From Desulfuromonas sp. (GTDB lineage: Bacteria > Desulfobacterota > Desulfuromonadia > Desulfuromonadales > UBA2294), in NCBI GenBank assembly GCA_002869615.1, contig PKUH01000091.1, positions 53,629 through 117,628 on the forward strand: a DNA stretch of 64,000 nucleotides, written 5' to 3'. The notes under the pieces were generated by a model. That model searched no databases. It was not told the origin of the DNA and saw nothing but the letters and a program-made list of their open reading frames with translations. Of the stretch, positions 45,430 to 55,699 are shown piece by piece. Position numbers and translations under genes: made by a program. The first letter of the stretch is position 1, and each line of letters opens with the position of its first letter.

Positions 45430-45867
45430 GTGAGCTCAGATCAAACCCGGTTCGATACGATTCTCGAAAAACTGCGCCAGCGCGAGTGCCGCATCACACC
45501 GCAGCGAGTCGCCATCCTCAAGGCGTTTCTCGACCACAAGGACCATCCAAGCGTCGAACAGGTCTACGCTGAAGTCAAGGCCCATTTTCCGACCACCAGC
45601 CTGGCGACGGTCTATAAGACGGTGAACCTGCTGAAAGAAATCGGTGAAATTCTCGAGATCGGTTTTTCGTCCGGCAGCAACCGATATGACGGCAACAAAC
45701 CGTACCCACACCCCCACCTGATCTGCACGCAATGCAATGCGATTGTCGACCCCGACGTCAGCCTGCTCGAGAAAATGACCAACGAGGTTGCCAAAAGCAC
45801 CGGGTATCGCATCATTTCGCACCAGGTCGAGTTCTTCGGCACCTGTCCGGACTGCCAGGAAAAATAG
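45430..45867 (+). CDS. perR: Peroxide-responsive repressor PerR (Fur family)
   Basis: This 145-residue Fur-family protein has a winged helix (RITPQRVAILKAFLD ... TSLATVYKTVNLL) and a metal-binding dimer domain. The regulatory site fits PerR: Asp in NRYDGNKPYPHPH, where Fur has Glu, two His in HPH, and Asp in VDPDVS. Two CxxC pairs (CTQC and CPDC) form the structural zinc site. Oxidation of the His ligands by H2O2 would release the repressor. It lies immediately upstream of katG, which has a palindromic operator. The start is GTG. Confidence 0.88.
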   Translation: MSSDQTRFDTILEKLRQRECRITPQRVAILKAFLDHKDHPSVEQVYAEVKAHFPTTSLATVYKTVNLLKEIGEILEIGFSSGSNRYDGNKPYPHPHLICTQCNAIVDPDVSLLEKMTNEVAKSTGYRIISHQVEFFGTCPDCQEK

Positions 45868-45893
45868 CATTTTATATTTTTTTCACCCTTATG

Positions 45894-45942
45894 GATAATC
45901 ATTATCTGTAGATATTGACAAACCGACAACCCGTGTTAAAAG
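45894..45942 (+). promoter_or_regulatory. katG promoter with PerR box
   Basis: GATAATCATTATC (45894-45906) is a perfect 13-bp palindrome close to the PerR/Fur consensus TTATAATNATTATAA. It lies just before TTGACA (45915-45920) and a -10-like TAAAAG (45937-45942). Confidence 0.65.
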
Positions 45943-46004
45943 TAAAGAGATTCCAAGGGCAAATAAACCCAAACCAACAGGTCTCGGAAACATCCGACGC
46001 ATAA

Positions 46005-48221
<2,217 letters not shown>

Positions 48222-48240
48222 TTTCCGGCTAATTGAATGC

Positions 48241-48270
48241 AAAAGGGCCAGCAAATATGCTGGCCCTTTT
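48241..48270. terminator. Bidirectional terminator between katG and the helicase gene
   Basis: AAAAGGGCCAGC / GCTGGCCCTTTT with a 6-base loop is a 12-bp perfect stem with A- and T-runs on opposite sides, so it can end both converging transcripts. Confidence 0.85.
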
Positions 48271-48318
48271 CATGTGATTTCATAACGTAAAGAGAACCGG
48301 TCTGGTGACCGTCCCCAC

Positions 48319-49611
48319 TTAACTCTTCTTGGCAGCTTTACTCCGGCGCTCAATCACTTCGGGACGCGAGTTCCGGTTGCGATTACCCGGTTTTTTCTTC
48401 CAGTTGCGCCGCTTTGCTCCGGCTCCGTGCGGCCGTTTCTTCGCCAGAGGTTTCGGTTGAACCTTGATTCTGCGGGTCGACTCCATACCATCAACAACCT
48501 CCTGGGTAATTTCTTTCCCGAGATAACGCTGGATCTGGATCAACCGTTCGACATCAAGATCGTCACCGACAAGTGAAATCGCCGTTCCGGCGGCACCGGC
48601 CCGGCCGGTCCGGCCGATACGATGGATATAATCCTCGCTGACCTGAGGAAGATTAAAGTTGATAACATGGCTGATGCCATGCACGTCAAGTCCCCGGGCC
48701 GCGACATCAGTCGCAACCAGAAGCTGAGTACGGCCCTGCCGCAGGTTCGACACCGCCCGGTTACGCGCCGATTGGCTCATGTCTCCATGGAGCGCTTCGG
48801 CTCGATGGCCATCACGCTTCAGGTCTTTTGCCAGCCTGTCAGCACCACGCTTGGTCGCGGAGAAAATAATTGTTCTCTCAACACCCTGCTGTTCAACCAG
48901 GTGCTTTAGCAGTCTGACCTTGTGCTTGACATCGTCGGCAATAAACAATTTCTGCTCAATTTTTTCATGCGTCATCAGGCGGCCATCAATCTCAACCCGG
49001 ATCGGCTTATTGAGAATATTTCGCGCCATTTTCTCGGCGGTCTCATCAAGGGTTGCCGAGAACATCAGGGTTTGCCGTTCAGAAGGAGCTGCGGCAATAA
49101 TTTTTTCCATATCCGGCTTGAAACCCATATCGAGCATACGGTCGGCCTCGTCGAGAATCAACAATTCAAGACGGGAAAGGTCGAGCGTGCCACGCTGCAG
49201 GTGATCGATGAGACGACCAGGCGTTCCGACGACCAGGTCGATCGGCCGCGAAAGGTCGCGGAATTGCGGAACATAAGAACTGCCGCCGAGAATGACGGTG
49301 GACCGGACGTTTAGAAATTTACCGTAATTTCTCGTCGCCTCGGTGATCTGTGCCGCCAACTCCCGGGTCGGCGTCAGTACCAGGACCCGCGGGGCACCTT
49401 TTGGGCCCTTTTTGAAATTCGACAGCATGTCGAGCGCCGGCAGCATGAAAGCTGCGGTCTTTCCGGTTCCGGTACGGGCCGAAGCAAGAACATCTTTGCC
49501 GGCAAGAACCGCCGGAACCGACTGGGCTTGCACCGGGGTCGGCTGGTCATAACCACAGGTCTTGATCGCTTTTGCAATCTGGGGATTCAAATTCAATAAG
49601 TCAAATGACAT
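48319..49611 (-). CDS. rhlE: DEAD-box RNA helicase, RhlE-like
   Basis: This 430-residue RNA helicase has Q motif (YDQPTPVQAQSVPAVLAG), motif I ARTGTGKT, motif II DEAD (LDEADRMLDMGFKPD), motif III SAT and motif VI HRIGRTGRAG. The C-terminal tail is basic (KRRNWKKKPGNRNRNSR), as in RhlE/cold-shock helicases that remodel structured RNA or ribosome precursors. A 560-base upstream gap without genes may hold a regulated leader, as is common for such helicases, but I see no defined element. Confidence 0.93.
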   Translation of the reverse strand: MSFDLLNLNPQIAKAIKTCGYDQPTPVQAQSVPAVLAGKDVLASARTGTGKTAAFMLPALDMLSNFKKGPKGAPRVLVLTPTRELAAQITEATRNYGKFLNVRSTVILGGSSYVPQFRDLSRPIDLVVGTPGRLIDHLQRGTLDLSRLELLILDEADRMLDMGFKPDMEKIIAAAPSERQTLMFSATLDETAEKMARNILNKPIRVEIDGRLMTHEKIEQKLFIADDVKHKVRLLKHLVEQQGVERTIIFSATKRGADRLAKDLKRDGHRAEALHGDMSQSARNRAVSNLRQGRTQLLVATDVAARGLDVHGISHVINFNLPQVSEDYIHRIGRTGRAGAAGTAISLVGDDLDVERLIQIQRYLGKEITQEVVDGMESTRRIKVQPKPLAKKRPHGAGAKRRNWKKKPGNRNRNSRPEVIERRSKAAKKS

Positions 49612-50172
49612 CGGTAATACTTTCTTTTTCCTAGCTGGAAAAACAATGGGTTACAGCGTGGAGAAGGCCAGAACAAACAGCTGTCCTGAGATAGAATCTC
49701 CTCCACAAACGGGACTGTATTTTGCGTCGTCGCCGATCTGTAAGTACTGCTAGGTGTCGAAAAGAATACAGAAGGCAGGAAAACCAGGAAGCGATGAGGC
49801 TGTGCGCCTCTCGTTGATATTACGGAAGATGCACATCTGTTCAGTCGCCGGCATCATACAGTTATCTGGCCGAAAAGCAACAACTTTTTTCAAATACATA
49901 AAATAACATCCACCGTGAGCAGGGTATTATTCAAATCATTAACATTTATAATTACCTTGCCTAACAGCAGTAGGCATGCTAGCGTCTAACATGATTGAAG
50001 TTTGTTCTGAAGTATAGAAGTATACCAGCAACGTAAAAAATAGACCCGTCAGGAAAAGCCACGCGGACCTATATAGGCTATGTGGCCTTTTTATTTTTTA
50101 CCGGGCATTCTTTAAAATCTCCCGATTTTTTAACTGAACCGATTATCCACCACGAAACCCGAGGAGAATACG
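49612..50172. other. Intergenic region with no clear gene
   Basis: This 560-base AT-rich stretch separates the helicase gene from a set of small genes. I find no supportable coding frame. Its only clear structure is the T-tailed hairpin near 50053-50098. Confidence 0.5.
50053..50098 (+). terminator. T-tailed hairpin without an assigned gene
   Basis: AAAAGCCAC and GTGGCCTTTTT bracket an inner CCTATATAGG palindrome, and the hairpin is followed by ATTTTTT. It has the form of a plus-strand terminator although no gene precedes it on that strand, so it could end a small RNA. It lies 75 bases before the next coding start. Confidence 0.5.
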
Positions 50173-50334
50173 ATGGGGCGAAAACCCAATTATGGTTATG
50201 AGAAACGGCAGAAAGAAATTGCACGAAAGGCAAAAAAAGAAGAGAAAAGAAAATTAAGACGCGAAGAAAAAGATGAAAATCCGGAAGAGAGCGATCAGCC
50301 TCTGGAGGATCAGCAACCACCGGATGATGCCTGA
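50173..50334 (+). CDS. Small highly charged protein (MGRKPNYGYEK type)
   Basis: This 53-residue protein begins MGRKPNYGYEKRQKEIARK, continues with a Lys/Arg/Glu-rich helix and has an acidic, Pro-rich end (QQPPDDA). Very similar short proteins with this N-terminus are widespread in proteobacteria, of unknown function; that is recollection. GGAG lies about 8 bases before the ATG. It is the first of three small genes on this strand. Confidence 0.7.
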   Translation: MGRKPNYGYEKRQKEIARKAKKEEKRKLRREEKDENPEESDQPLEDQQPPDDA

Positions 50335-50454
50335 ATATATCTATTCCACCGGGAGCGTCACTCCACCCCGCGACCGTTCAATAATGCAGCTCGAGCAAAT
50401 CCTGGCCACTCAAGAGGTCAGGGCGCCCGCATATAACAGTATAAAGGACAACTT

Positions 50455-50865
50455 ATGATGGATACTAAACAACTTGCCGCCGGCGACCCGATTGAAGCTC
50501 GCTGTACCAAGTGCCGAAAAATCACGAACCATACAATCGTTGCCATGAACGCCAGCAAACCGGCGAAAGTTGAGTGCAATACCTGTCAAGGACAGCATCT
50601 TTACCGTAAACCGAGAGCAACCCCGCAAACAACTGCCCGGGCAAAAGCAACCGCGTCGAAGCTGACCCTGCAGAAAAAATGGAATGAACTCCAGTCAGAG
50701 ACCGAAGGCCAGGAGGCGAAGAAGTATTCGATGGACGACTCCTATAAGGTTGGCGCCCTGATAAAACATACCCAGTTTGGAATCGGTCATGTCCAGAGTG
50801 TTGCCGGAGCACGTAAAATGGAAGTTCTCTTTACCGACGGTTTGAAAACAATGCGCTGCAAATAG
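50455..50865 (+). CDS. Zinc-ribbon protein with C-terminal CarD/Tudor-like domain
   Basis: This 136-residue protein has an N-terminal zinc ribbon (CTKC near residue 17, CNTC near 41), a basic helical linker (RATPQTTARAKATASKLTLQ) and a C-terminal segment (YKVGALIKHTQFGIGHVQSV ... MEVLFTDGLKTMRC) that resembles small beta-barrel nucleic-acid-binding domains. ATG 50455 and 50458 are both possible. I cannot name its function; an RNA/DNA-binding role is inference. It lies between two other small genes. Confidence 0.7.
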   Translation: MMDTKQLAAGDPIEARCTKCRKITNHTIVAMNASKPAKVECNTCQGQHLYRKPRATPQTTARAKATASKLTLQKKWNELQSETEGQEAKKYSMDDSYKVGALIKHTQFGIGHVQSVAGARKMEVLFTDGLKTMRCK

Positions 50866-50902
50866 CGGCACACTGGAGTCATCGACAAGAAAGGGCAATT
50901 CC

Positions 50903-51115
50903 ATGCTTATTTGCGACTTGTGCAAGGCGCAGACAGAGAAAGGCAAACGGGAAACTCCGCATAAAGACCTTGTCAAGGTCGATGAACGTCGTTTTTTCAA
51001 GGGTGCAGCACCGCGCAGCTTCGAAGAACAGGATTACCGATGTCTGCTCTGTTCAACCAAGTTCACCTGGAGCAGCAACAAAAACGACCACGCCTGGACA
51101 ATGTGGCAGGGTTAG
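50903..51115 (+). CDS. Small zinc-ribbon protein
   Basis: This 70-residue protein has two CxxC pairs (CDLC near residue 4, CLLC near 47), a likely zinc ribbon, and an aromatic C-terminus (FTWSSNKNDHAWTMWQG). AAAGGGC lies before the ATG. It follows the zinc-ribbon/Tudor-like gene by 37 bases and ends at an intrinsic terminator, so the two are probably one transcript. I recognise no family. Confidence 0.7.
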   Translation: MLICDLCKAQTEKGKRETPHKDLVKVDERRFFKGAAPRSFEEQDYRCLLCSTKFTWSSNKNDHAWTMWQG

Positions 51116-51154
51116 AAACTCTCACGAATTACAACTGGGCTATCTCATGAAAAG

Positions 51155-51187
51155 AAGGCGTAATCCTCAACGGATCACGCCTTTTTG
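51155..51187 (+). terminator. Intrinsic terminator after the zinc-ribbon genes
   Basis: AAGGCGT-AATCC and GGATC-ACGCCTT form an interrupted stem followed by TTTTT. Confidence 0.75.
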
Positions 51188-51258
51188 TCTAATGGGAGCG
51201 GGTTCCGACCGAAGAGACAAGCCCCGTCAGGCATTCTTTTACCATCAGGGCTCTGGCT

Positions 51259-51507
51259 CTACTCATGCGATACCGGCCGCAGCAATTTCATGATCTGGTC
51301 CGACTTCAGTAGCTTGCCTTGTGAGACCAGCTTTCCATCGATCGCCAGTCCGGGAGTGGTCATGCAGCCGAATGTCATGATGTCATTCAGCTCCATAATC
51401 TTCTCAATTTCAACCTCTTCGCCCAAGGCCCCGGCGGCTTCCCTGGCGTTCGTTGCCAGTTCGTTGCACTTGGCACAACCGGTGCCGAGAATCTGGATCT
51501 TCTTCAT
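51259..51507 (-). CDS. Small thioredoxin-fold protein (redox-active disulfide protein 2 type)
   Basis: This 82-residue thioredoxin-like protein has the redox motif CAKC (residues 11-14, after KIQILGTG), a cis-Pro region (GCMTTPGLAIDGK) and a third Cys just before it. Such mini-thioredoxins are often encoded beside ArsR regulators and large permeases, as here, where the permease lies 31 bases upstream on the same strand. It probably reduces a metal/metalloid substrate or the permease itself; that role is inference. Confidence 0.85.
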   Translation of the reverse strand: MKKIQILGTGCAKCNELATNAREAAGALGEEVEIEKIMELNDIMTFGCMTTPGLAIDGKLVSQGKLLKSDQIMKLLRPVSHE

Positions 51508-51538
51508 GGTCCTGCTCCTTTCATGATTGCGTTGTTTT

Positions 51539-52876
51539 TTATCCGGTTATCGCTCCATATATAAGTCCCGAGATCGTCGCCATCATGATGACAAGCAACA
51601 CAAAAACAATTGTTTTTTTGGTTCCCATAACCGACCGGATCACCAGCATGTTCGGCAAACTCAGTGCCGGACCGGCAAGCAACAGGGCCAGGGCCGGCCC
51701 CTCTCCCATACCGGCGCCCATCAACCCCTGCAGAATCGGTACCTCCGTCAATGTCGCAAAATACATAAAGGCGCCGACCACCGATGCAAACAGGTTGGCC
51801 CATATCGAATTGCCGCCAACCAGGCCGGCGATCCAATGCGAGGGGATCAATCCTTCCTGATCCGGCCGGCCGAGTAGCGCACCGGCAATCAGAACCCCCC
51901 AGAGCAGAAGTGGCAGGATCTTTTTGGCGAAATCCCAACTGGTGGTAAACCACTCCTCCAATTCACCGTCGTTGTTCTGAGCCGTTGTTAAAAGCACTGT
52001 CAAACCGATGGTTCCGGCAACGAAAGCCAATACAGGATAATCCGGAAGCAAAAGCGCAAGGATCAGTGTCGGTGCGGCGACAACCACCATCCGCCAGTGA
52101 TTGACCTTGAACCACAGAACCAGAATGACCGCCAACGCCAAAGAGAACAATCCAGTAATCGGCCATCTTGTGGCGTAAATTGCTTGCCAAAGCCCGCTTG
52201 AATCAGTCGGCCGACCCCAATTGGCAAAAACCAGAATCCCGACCATGGACGCAAATAAAAGCGCGTTCTGCCAGAGGGGACGCGACACCTCCGGTTCCGG
52301 CATCGCCGCGGCCGCGGCTACTTTTTCCAGCTCTTCCTTGCGGAAGAACAGGTGCATGAGCAACCCGATAATGACTGAAAAACTGACGGCACCGACCGCA
52401 CGGGCAATCCCCATCCCGGGCCCCAGAACAGCTGCCGTCAAGACGATCGCCAGAATGTTGATAGCCGGTCCCGAATAGAGGAATGCACTGGCAGGGCCCA
52501 ATCCGGCCCCCATTCGATAAATACCGGCAAAAAGAGGCAGAATTGTACAGGAGCAGACCGCCAGAATGCTGCCGGCCACCGAGGCGACCCCATAGGCCAG
52601 GAACTTGTTCGCCTTCGGTCCGAGGTACTTCATCACCGCCGCCTGACTGACGAAGACCCCGACGGCGCCGGCAATGAAAAAAGCCGGGACCAGGCACAGC
52701 AGTACATGTTCCTGGGCATACCACTTGGCTAAATGGAGTGCCTCCCAAAAAGAATTTTCTATTCGCTCTGTTTCCTGCAGCCAATCAACCGGCAGGTAAT
52801 AAAGGCCGGCAAAAATTACGACTATCGCCAGCAAAGGCTTCCATTCATTTTTCCAGGTCATAGCTCTAACCAGCAT
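51539..52876 (-). CDS. Large permease (DUF318/UPF0718 family) of an ArsR-controlled module
   Basis: This membrane protein of up to 445 residues has about 11 predicted helices. Two related motifs mark the family: VAGSILAVCSCTILPLFAGI, with a Cys pair, and FATLTEVPILQGLMGAGMG, plus SGPAINILAI and AGPALSLPNML. ATG 52861 (MTWKNEWKP) is as likely a start as 52876. Relatives move metalloids or organoarsenicals; the substrate here is unknown. The ArsR-type operator (52879-52902) sits just before the start, and the small thioredoxin follows. Confidence 0.87.
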   Translation of the reverse strand: MLVRAMTWKNEWKPLLAIVVIFAGLYYLPVDWLQETERIENSFWEALHLAKWYAQEHVLLCLVPAFFIAGAVGVFVSQAAVMKYLGPKANKFLAYGVASVAGSILAVCSCTILPLFAGIYRMGAGLGPASAFLYSGPAINILAIVLTAAVLGPGMGIARAVGAVSFSVIIGLLMHLFFRKEELEKVAAAAAMPEPEVSRPLWQNALLFASMVGILVFANWGRPTDSSGLWQAIYATRWPITGLFSLALAVILVLWFKVNHWRMVVVAAPTLILALLLPDYPVLAFVAGTIGLTVLLTTAQNNDGELEEWFTTSWDFAKKILPLLLWGVLIAGALLGRPDQEGLIPSHWIAGLVGGNSIWANLFASVVGAFMYFATLTEVPILQGLMGAGMGEGPALALLLAGPALSLPNMLVIRSVMGTKKTIVFVLLVIMMATISGLIYGAITG

Positions 52877-52878
52877 AG

Positions 52879-52902
52879 CTATTTGGCAAATTCGCCAAAT
52901 AG
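52879..52902. promoter_or_regulatory. ArsR operator in front of the permease
   Basis: CTATTTGGC, six bases, GCCAAATAG is a perfect inverted repeat directly upstream of the permease start. The same half-sites at the same spacing occur before the adjacent arsR gene. Confidence 0.8.
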
Positions 52903-52916
52903 CAGTGTAAAAAATT

Positions 52917-53249
52917 TTAGTTGCCGACAGCTTTCAACAATGCAGTCCGATCACTTGCACTCGCCTCGAGAACCGATTCGACGCATCCGAAAAAGTTCAA
53001 AATACACGGCACGCGGAGACGGTAGAAGACCTGGTTGCCACGCTTGTCGTCCATGACGATGCCAGCCTGCTTGAGAACAGAGAGGTGCTTCGAGACAGTT
53101 GAAACGTCAGCTCCGATCTGCTCGGTCAGGTCGCAGACGCAGCGCTCTTCCTTTTCCAGCTCCTCGATAATAAACAGCCGGGTCGGATGCGCCATCGCCT
53201 TGAGAACCCCGGCACGAGCATTGAGAAGCGTTTTTCTGTTTTCGTCCAT
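52917..53249 (-). CDS. ArsR/SmtB-family repressor
   Basis: This 110-residue winged-helix repressor has an ERCVCDL metal-site motif, the recognition helix in ADVSTVSKHLSVLKQAG and further cysteines near the C-terminus (RVPCILNFFGCVESV), which could complete a thiolate site. ATG 53249 is chosen because GGAGG precedes it; a GTG four codons upstream is the other option. It likely represses itself and the permease-thioredoxin pair through the shared operator. The inducer may be a metalloid or other thiophile. Confidence 0.9.
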   Translation of the reverse strand: MDENRKTLLNARAGVLKAMAHPTRLFIIEELEKEERCVCDLTEQIGADVSTVSKHLSVLKQAGIVMDDKRGNQVFYRLRVPCILNFFGCVESVLEASASDRTALLKAVGN

Positions 53250-53258
53250 TTGAACCTC

Positions 53259-53296
53259 CACCTATTTGGCAATATAACCAAATAGCCAAATAGGTG
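53259..53296. promoter_or_regulatory. ArsR operator in front of arsR (three half-sites)
   Basis: CTATTTGGC-N6-ACCAAATAG (53262-53285) repeats the operator found before the permease, with one base changed. A further half-site GCCAAATAGG (53285-53294) overlaps it, so the outer arms also form a longer inverted repeat (53259-53270 with 53285-53296). Confidence 0.8.
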
Positions 53297-53437
53297 CAAC
53301 AAAAAAATGACATGTCTCTGTTTCGACCATGTCCTTTCCTTAAACTCCCCGGGCCGATGATATCGGGCACAAGGATTATATTTTCAATTTACTCCGGAAG
53401 AGAAAAGAGATTGCTGCTTTTACCATTCTGGCCAACT

Positions 53438-53908
53438 TCATATAAACCTTGAAATTTCTCCGGCCTCCTTGCGTGGCGGCGTCTTCGGTTGCTCGTCGGC
53501 ATAGCCATAAACGATCAGCGCTGCAACCGTTTCCCCTTCGGGCAGATCAATGATCCGGGCGATGGCATCGTCGTCAATAACTCCGAAGATACAGGTTCCG
53601 ACCCCTTTGGCGTGAGCCGCCAGGCAGAAGGTCTGGCAGGCGATCCCGGCATCGAATGCCTCCCAGAAACGGGCGTTCGAGCTGTCGAAATCGCCGTACT
53701 TGTCGAGCCGGCCGCTCTTGCCTTCTACGAAGCTGAGCACCGCTACCCCACGGGCATTTTCCAGGGTCTTGATGTTGTAGGCAAAGCCTTGTAGCCCGTC
53801 GGTGGTCAACCTTGCAAGCACCTCCTCGCTATCGACCAGGGTGTAACGGGCTGTCTGGGTGTTTGCCCACGACGGCGCCCAGCGGCTGAGTTCAACGATC
53901 TCCTCCAT
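53438..53908 (-). CDS. Nitroreductase family protein, interrupted by TAA after codon 18
   Basis: This open part of 156 residues (METIVELSRW-like start region, APSWANTQTARY, FDAGIACQTFCLAAHAKGVGT, DLPEGETVAALIVYGYADE) is a FMN-dependent nitroreductase fold that lacks its first 25 residues. Those are encoded just upstream in the same frame behind one TAA (53929-53927). The lost part holds the RRSVRKF motif for FMN phosphate, so the short protein would be defective. The full gene would be 181 residues plus the interrupted codon. Its substrate is unknown. Confidence 0.85.
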   Translation of the reverse strand: MEEIVELSRWAPSWANTQTARYTLVDSEEVLARLTTDGLQGFAYNIKTLENARGVAVLSFVEGKSGRLDKYGDFDSSNARFWEAFDAGIACQTFCLAAHAKGVGTCIFGVIDDDAIARIIDLPEGETVAALIVYGYADEQPKTPPRKEAGEISRFI

Positions 53909-53983
53909 CGTCTCGCGGTCGACTTTTTAATCCTTGAACTTGCGTACACTTCTCCGGTTCTTGATCATGTCAATGGCATCCAT
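53909..53983 (-). pseudogene. Severed N-terminus of the nitroreductase gene
   Basis: ATG 53983, with GGAG before it, opens MDAIDMIKNRRSVRKFKD, then TAA, then KVDRETMEEIVEL running into the downstream frame. NRRSVRKF is the typical nitroreductase start and a good ribosome-binding site precedes it, so this is the true beginning of the gene and the TAA is a single-codon interruption. Confidence 0.8.
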
Positions 53984-54091
53984 AGCTTCTCCTTTGTCCA
54001 ATGCATGTGCCTGGCTTCAGCATGTAAGTGATCAAACAGTGGCAGGCTTCTTTTCTGAATTATACAGACACGAACTGCCTTTTTTAATGTT

Positions 54092-55363
54092 TCAATCCGG
54101 CAAGGGCTCACGGCTACGGTCATGAATCCAGAGCATTACACCAAATGCAACCAGGGCAACAATTGCCAGCCAGGCCGCCGGGGCGGTTGCCGATCCGCTG
54201 AACTGAATCAACCATGTGGCGAACATCGGCGTCGCACCACCGATCACTCCGAGGCCGAGATTATAGGCCACCGAATACCCCGACAGTCGGTCACTGGCCG
54301 GGAAGAGTTCGACGAACATCGCCGGCGCCGTACCCAGGGGAACAGCGAGCAGGGCGGCAAAACTGAACTGAGCGATCACCGCTCCGCTAAAACCGGTGCC
54401 GGCAAACCAGAGGAACAGTGGCATGGCAATCAGGGCCAGAACCAACATCGCCCCGCCAATGAAGTGGGTTCGACGAACGTAGCGATCACTGACCCAGCCG
54501 GCAATCGGGATCAGAACCAGCAGGAAAGCGGTCGCCGCCGTATTGATCTGCAGGGCCAGGTCCCGGGCCATGCCGCCCTGGCTGTGCAGCCATTCGGGCA
54601 TGTAAACAACCGGGATGTAGAAGATGACCCCGTAGGCCGAGGCGAACAGGATCGCCTGAATCATCTCGCGGCGGTTGGTGGTGAACGCCTGCAGCAGCGG
54701 GGATGTCTTGCAGCGATCGCTGTGGTGCTTGTTAAAATGTTCCGACTGTGGCAGCCGCATCCGCAGGACGATCGAAGTGCCACCGATCAGGCCGCCGAAC
54801 AGAAACGGCAGCCGCCAGCCCCAATCGGAAACGCTAGCGCTCGACAGTGCGGTTGTCACCAATGCGGCGACACCAGATCCAAGCAGCATACCGGTCATGC
54901 TGCCGATATTAGCCCAGCTGCCGGCGAATCCGCGTCGATCGCGGTCTGCCGTCTCAACCATATAGGTCACCGAACTGCTGAATTCGCCACCCACCGAGAG
55001 ACCTTGTACCAGGCGGATGAGAACCAGGAGCACGGCAGCCCAGACGCCGACGCTTTCGTAGGTGGGTAGACAGCCGAGGAGAAAGGTCGGCAGCGCCATC
55101 ATGATTACCGAAACCAGCATCGTCTGGCTGCGCCCGATCGTATCACCCATCCAGCCGAAGACCGCCGAGCCGAGAGGGCGCATGAGGAACCCGGCGGCAA
55201 ACACTCCGTATGTAGCGATCAGGGAGGCCGTACTGTCGTCACCCGGGAAAAATAAACCCGAGATGATACCGGCCATGTAGCCGTACAGTGCGAAATCATA
55301 CCATTCAACAACGTTTCCGATGAAACCGGCCAGCAGAGCAGTGTGCCCCTTGCTGATGTTCAC
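54092..55363 (-). CDS. MFS transporter, metabolite:H+ symporter (MHS/ProP) family
   Basis: This is a 423-residue 12-helix carrier. The MHS N-terminal motif is present (GNVVEWYDFALYGYMAGII), as are the loop signature GWMGDTIGRSQTML and RLVQGLSVGGEFSSSVTYMVE. Family members import proline/betaine, ketoglutarate or other carboxylates with H+; ProP-like osmoprotectant uptake would suit the genome but cannot be told apart. GTG 55363 is chosen as start because AAAGGA lies before it. Confidence 0.9.
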   Translation of the reverse strand: MNISKGHTALLAGFIGNVVEWYDFALYGYMAGIISGLFFPGDDSTASLIATYGVFAAGFLMRPLGSAVFGWMGDTIGRSQTMLVSVIMMALPTFLLGCLPTYESVGVWAAVLLVLIRLVQGLSVGGEFSSSVTYMVETADRDRRGFAGSWANIGSMTGMLLGSGVAALVTTALSSASVSDWGWRLPFLFGGLIGGTSIVLRMRLPQSEHFNKHHSDRCKTSPLLQAFTTNRREMIQAILFASAYGVIFYIPVVYMPEWLHSQGGMARDLALQINTAATAFLLVLIPIAGWVSDRYVRRTHFIGGAMLVLALIAMPLFLWFAGTGFSGAVIAQFSFAALLAVPLGTAPAMFVELFPASDRLSGYSVAYNLGLGVIGGATPMFATWLIQFSGSATAPAAWLAIVALVAFGVMLWIHDRSREPLPD

Positions 55364-55587
55364 AACAGATTCCTTTCTACTCGATCGAGTTTCGTTGCTC
55401 CGTATAACCCTAACGTTCCATATCCGCATGTCAAATATTCGCGGCTACGGGATGCATTAACCAGCAACGTGGAGGCAGGAACGGCATTATGTGCAATACG
55501 GTTGGTTATAAATCGAGCGATCGGCAAGAAAGAGAATTCAGGTCCCGGGGTTGATATTGCAGAAGACGCCCCACGAGCCACATCGAA

Positions 55588-55629
55588 AACCATAAGGCCG
55601 ATCTCGCAAAAGAGATCGGCCTTATGGTT
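55588..55629 (-). terminator. Terminator of wrbA
   Basis: A perfect 18-bp stem (arms 55588-55605 and 55612-55629, left arm beginning AACCATAAGGCC) with a 6-base loop ends in TTTT on the minus strand. It lies about 70 bases behind wrbA. Confidence 0.85.
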
Positions 55630-55630
55630 A

Positions 55631-55668
55631 TTGGCTCCCCGAACCGGGCGGTAGTGGGCAGTGGGAAG
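55631..55668 (-). repeat. tRNA-end-like repeat, copy 1 (behind wrbA)
   Basis: TTGGCTCCCCGAACCGGGCG and the following GTAGTGGGCAGTGGGAAG match 56512-56549 with four changes. Both lie between a minus-strand stop codon and its terminator. The first 12 bases match the 3' end of tRNA-Asn at 59841-59852. Confidence 0.8.
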
Positions 55669-55699
55669 ATAACGTACAACTCTAATTCATCAACCTATT

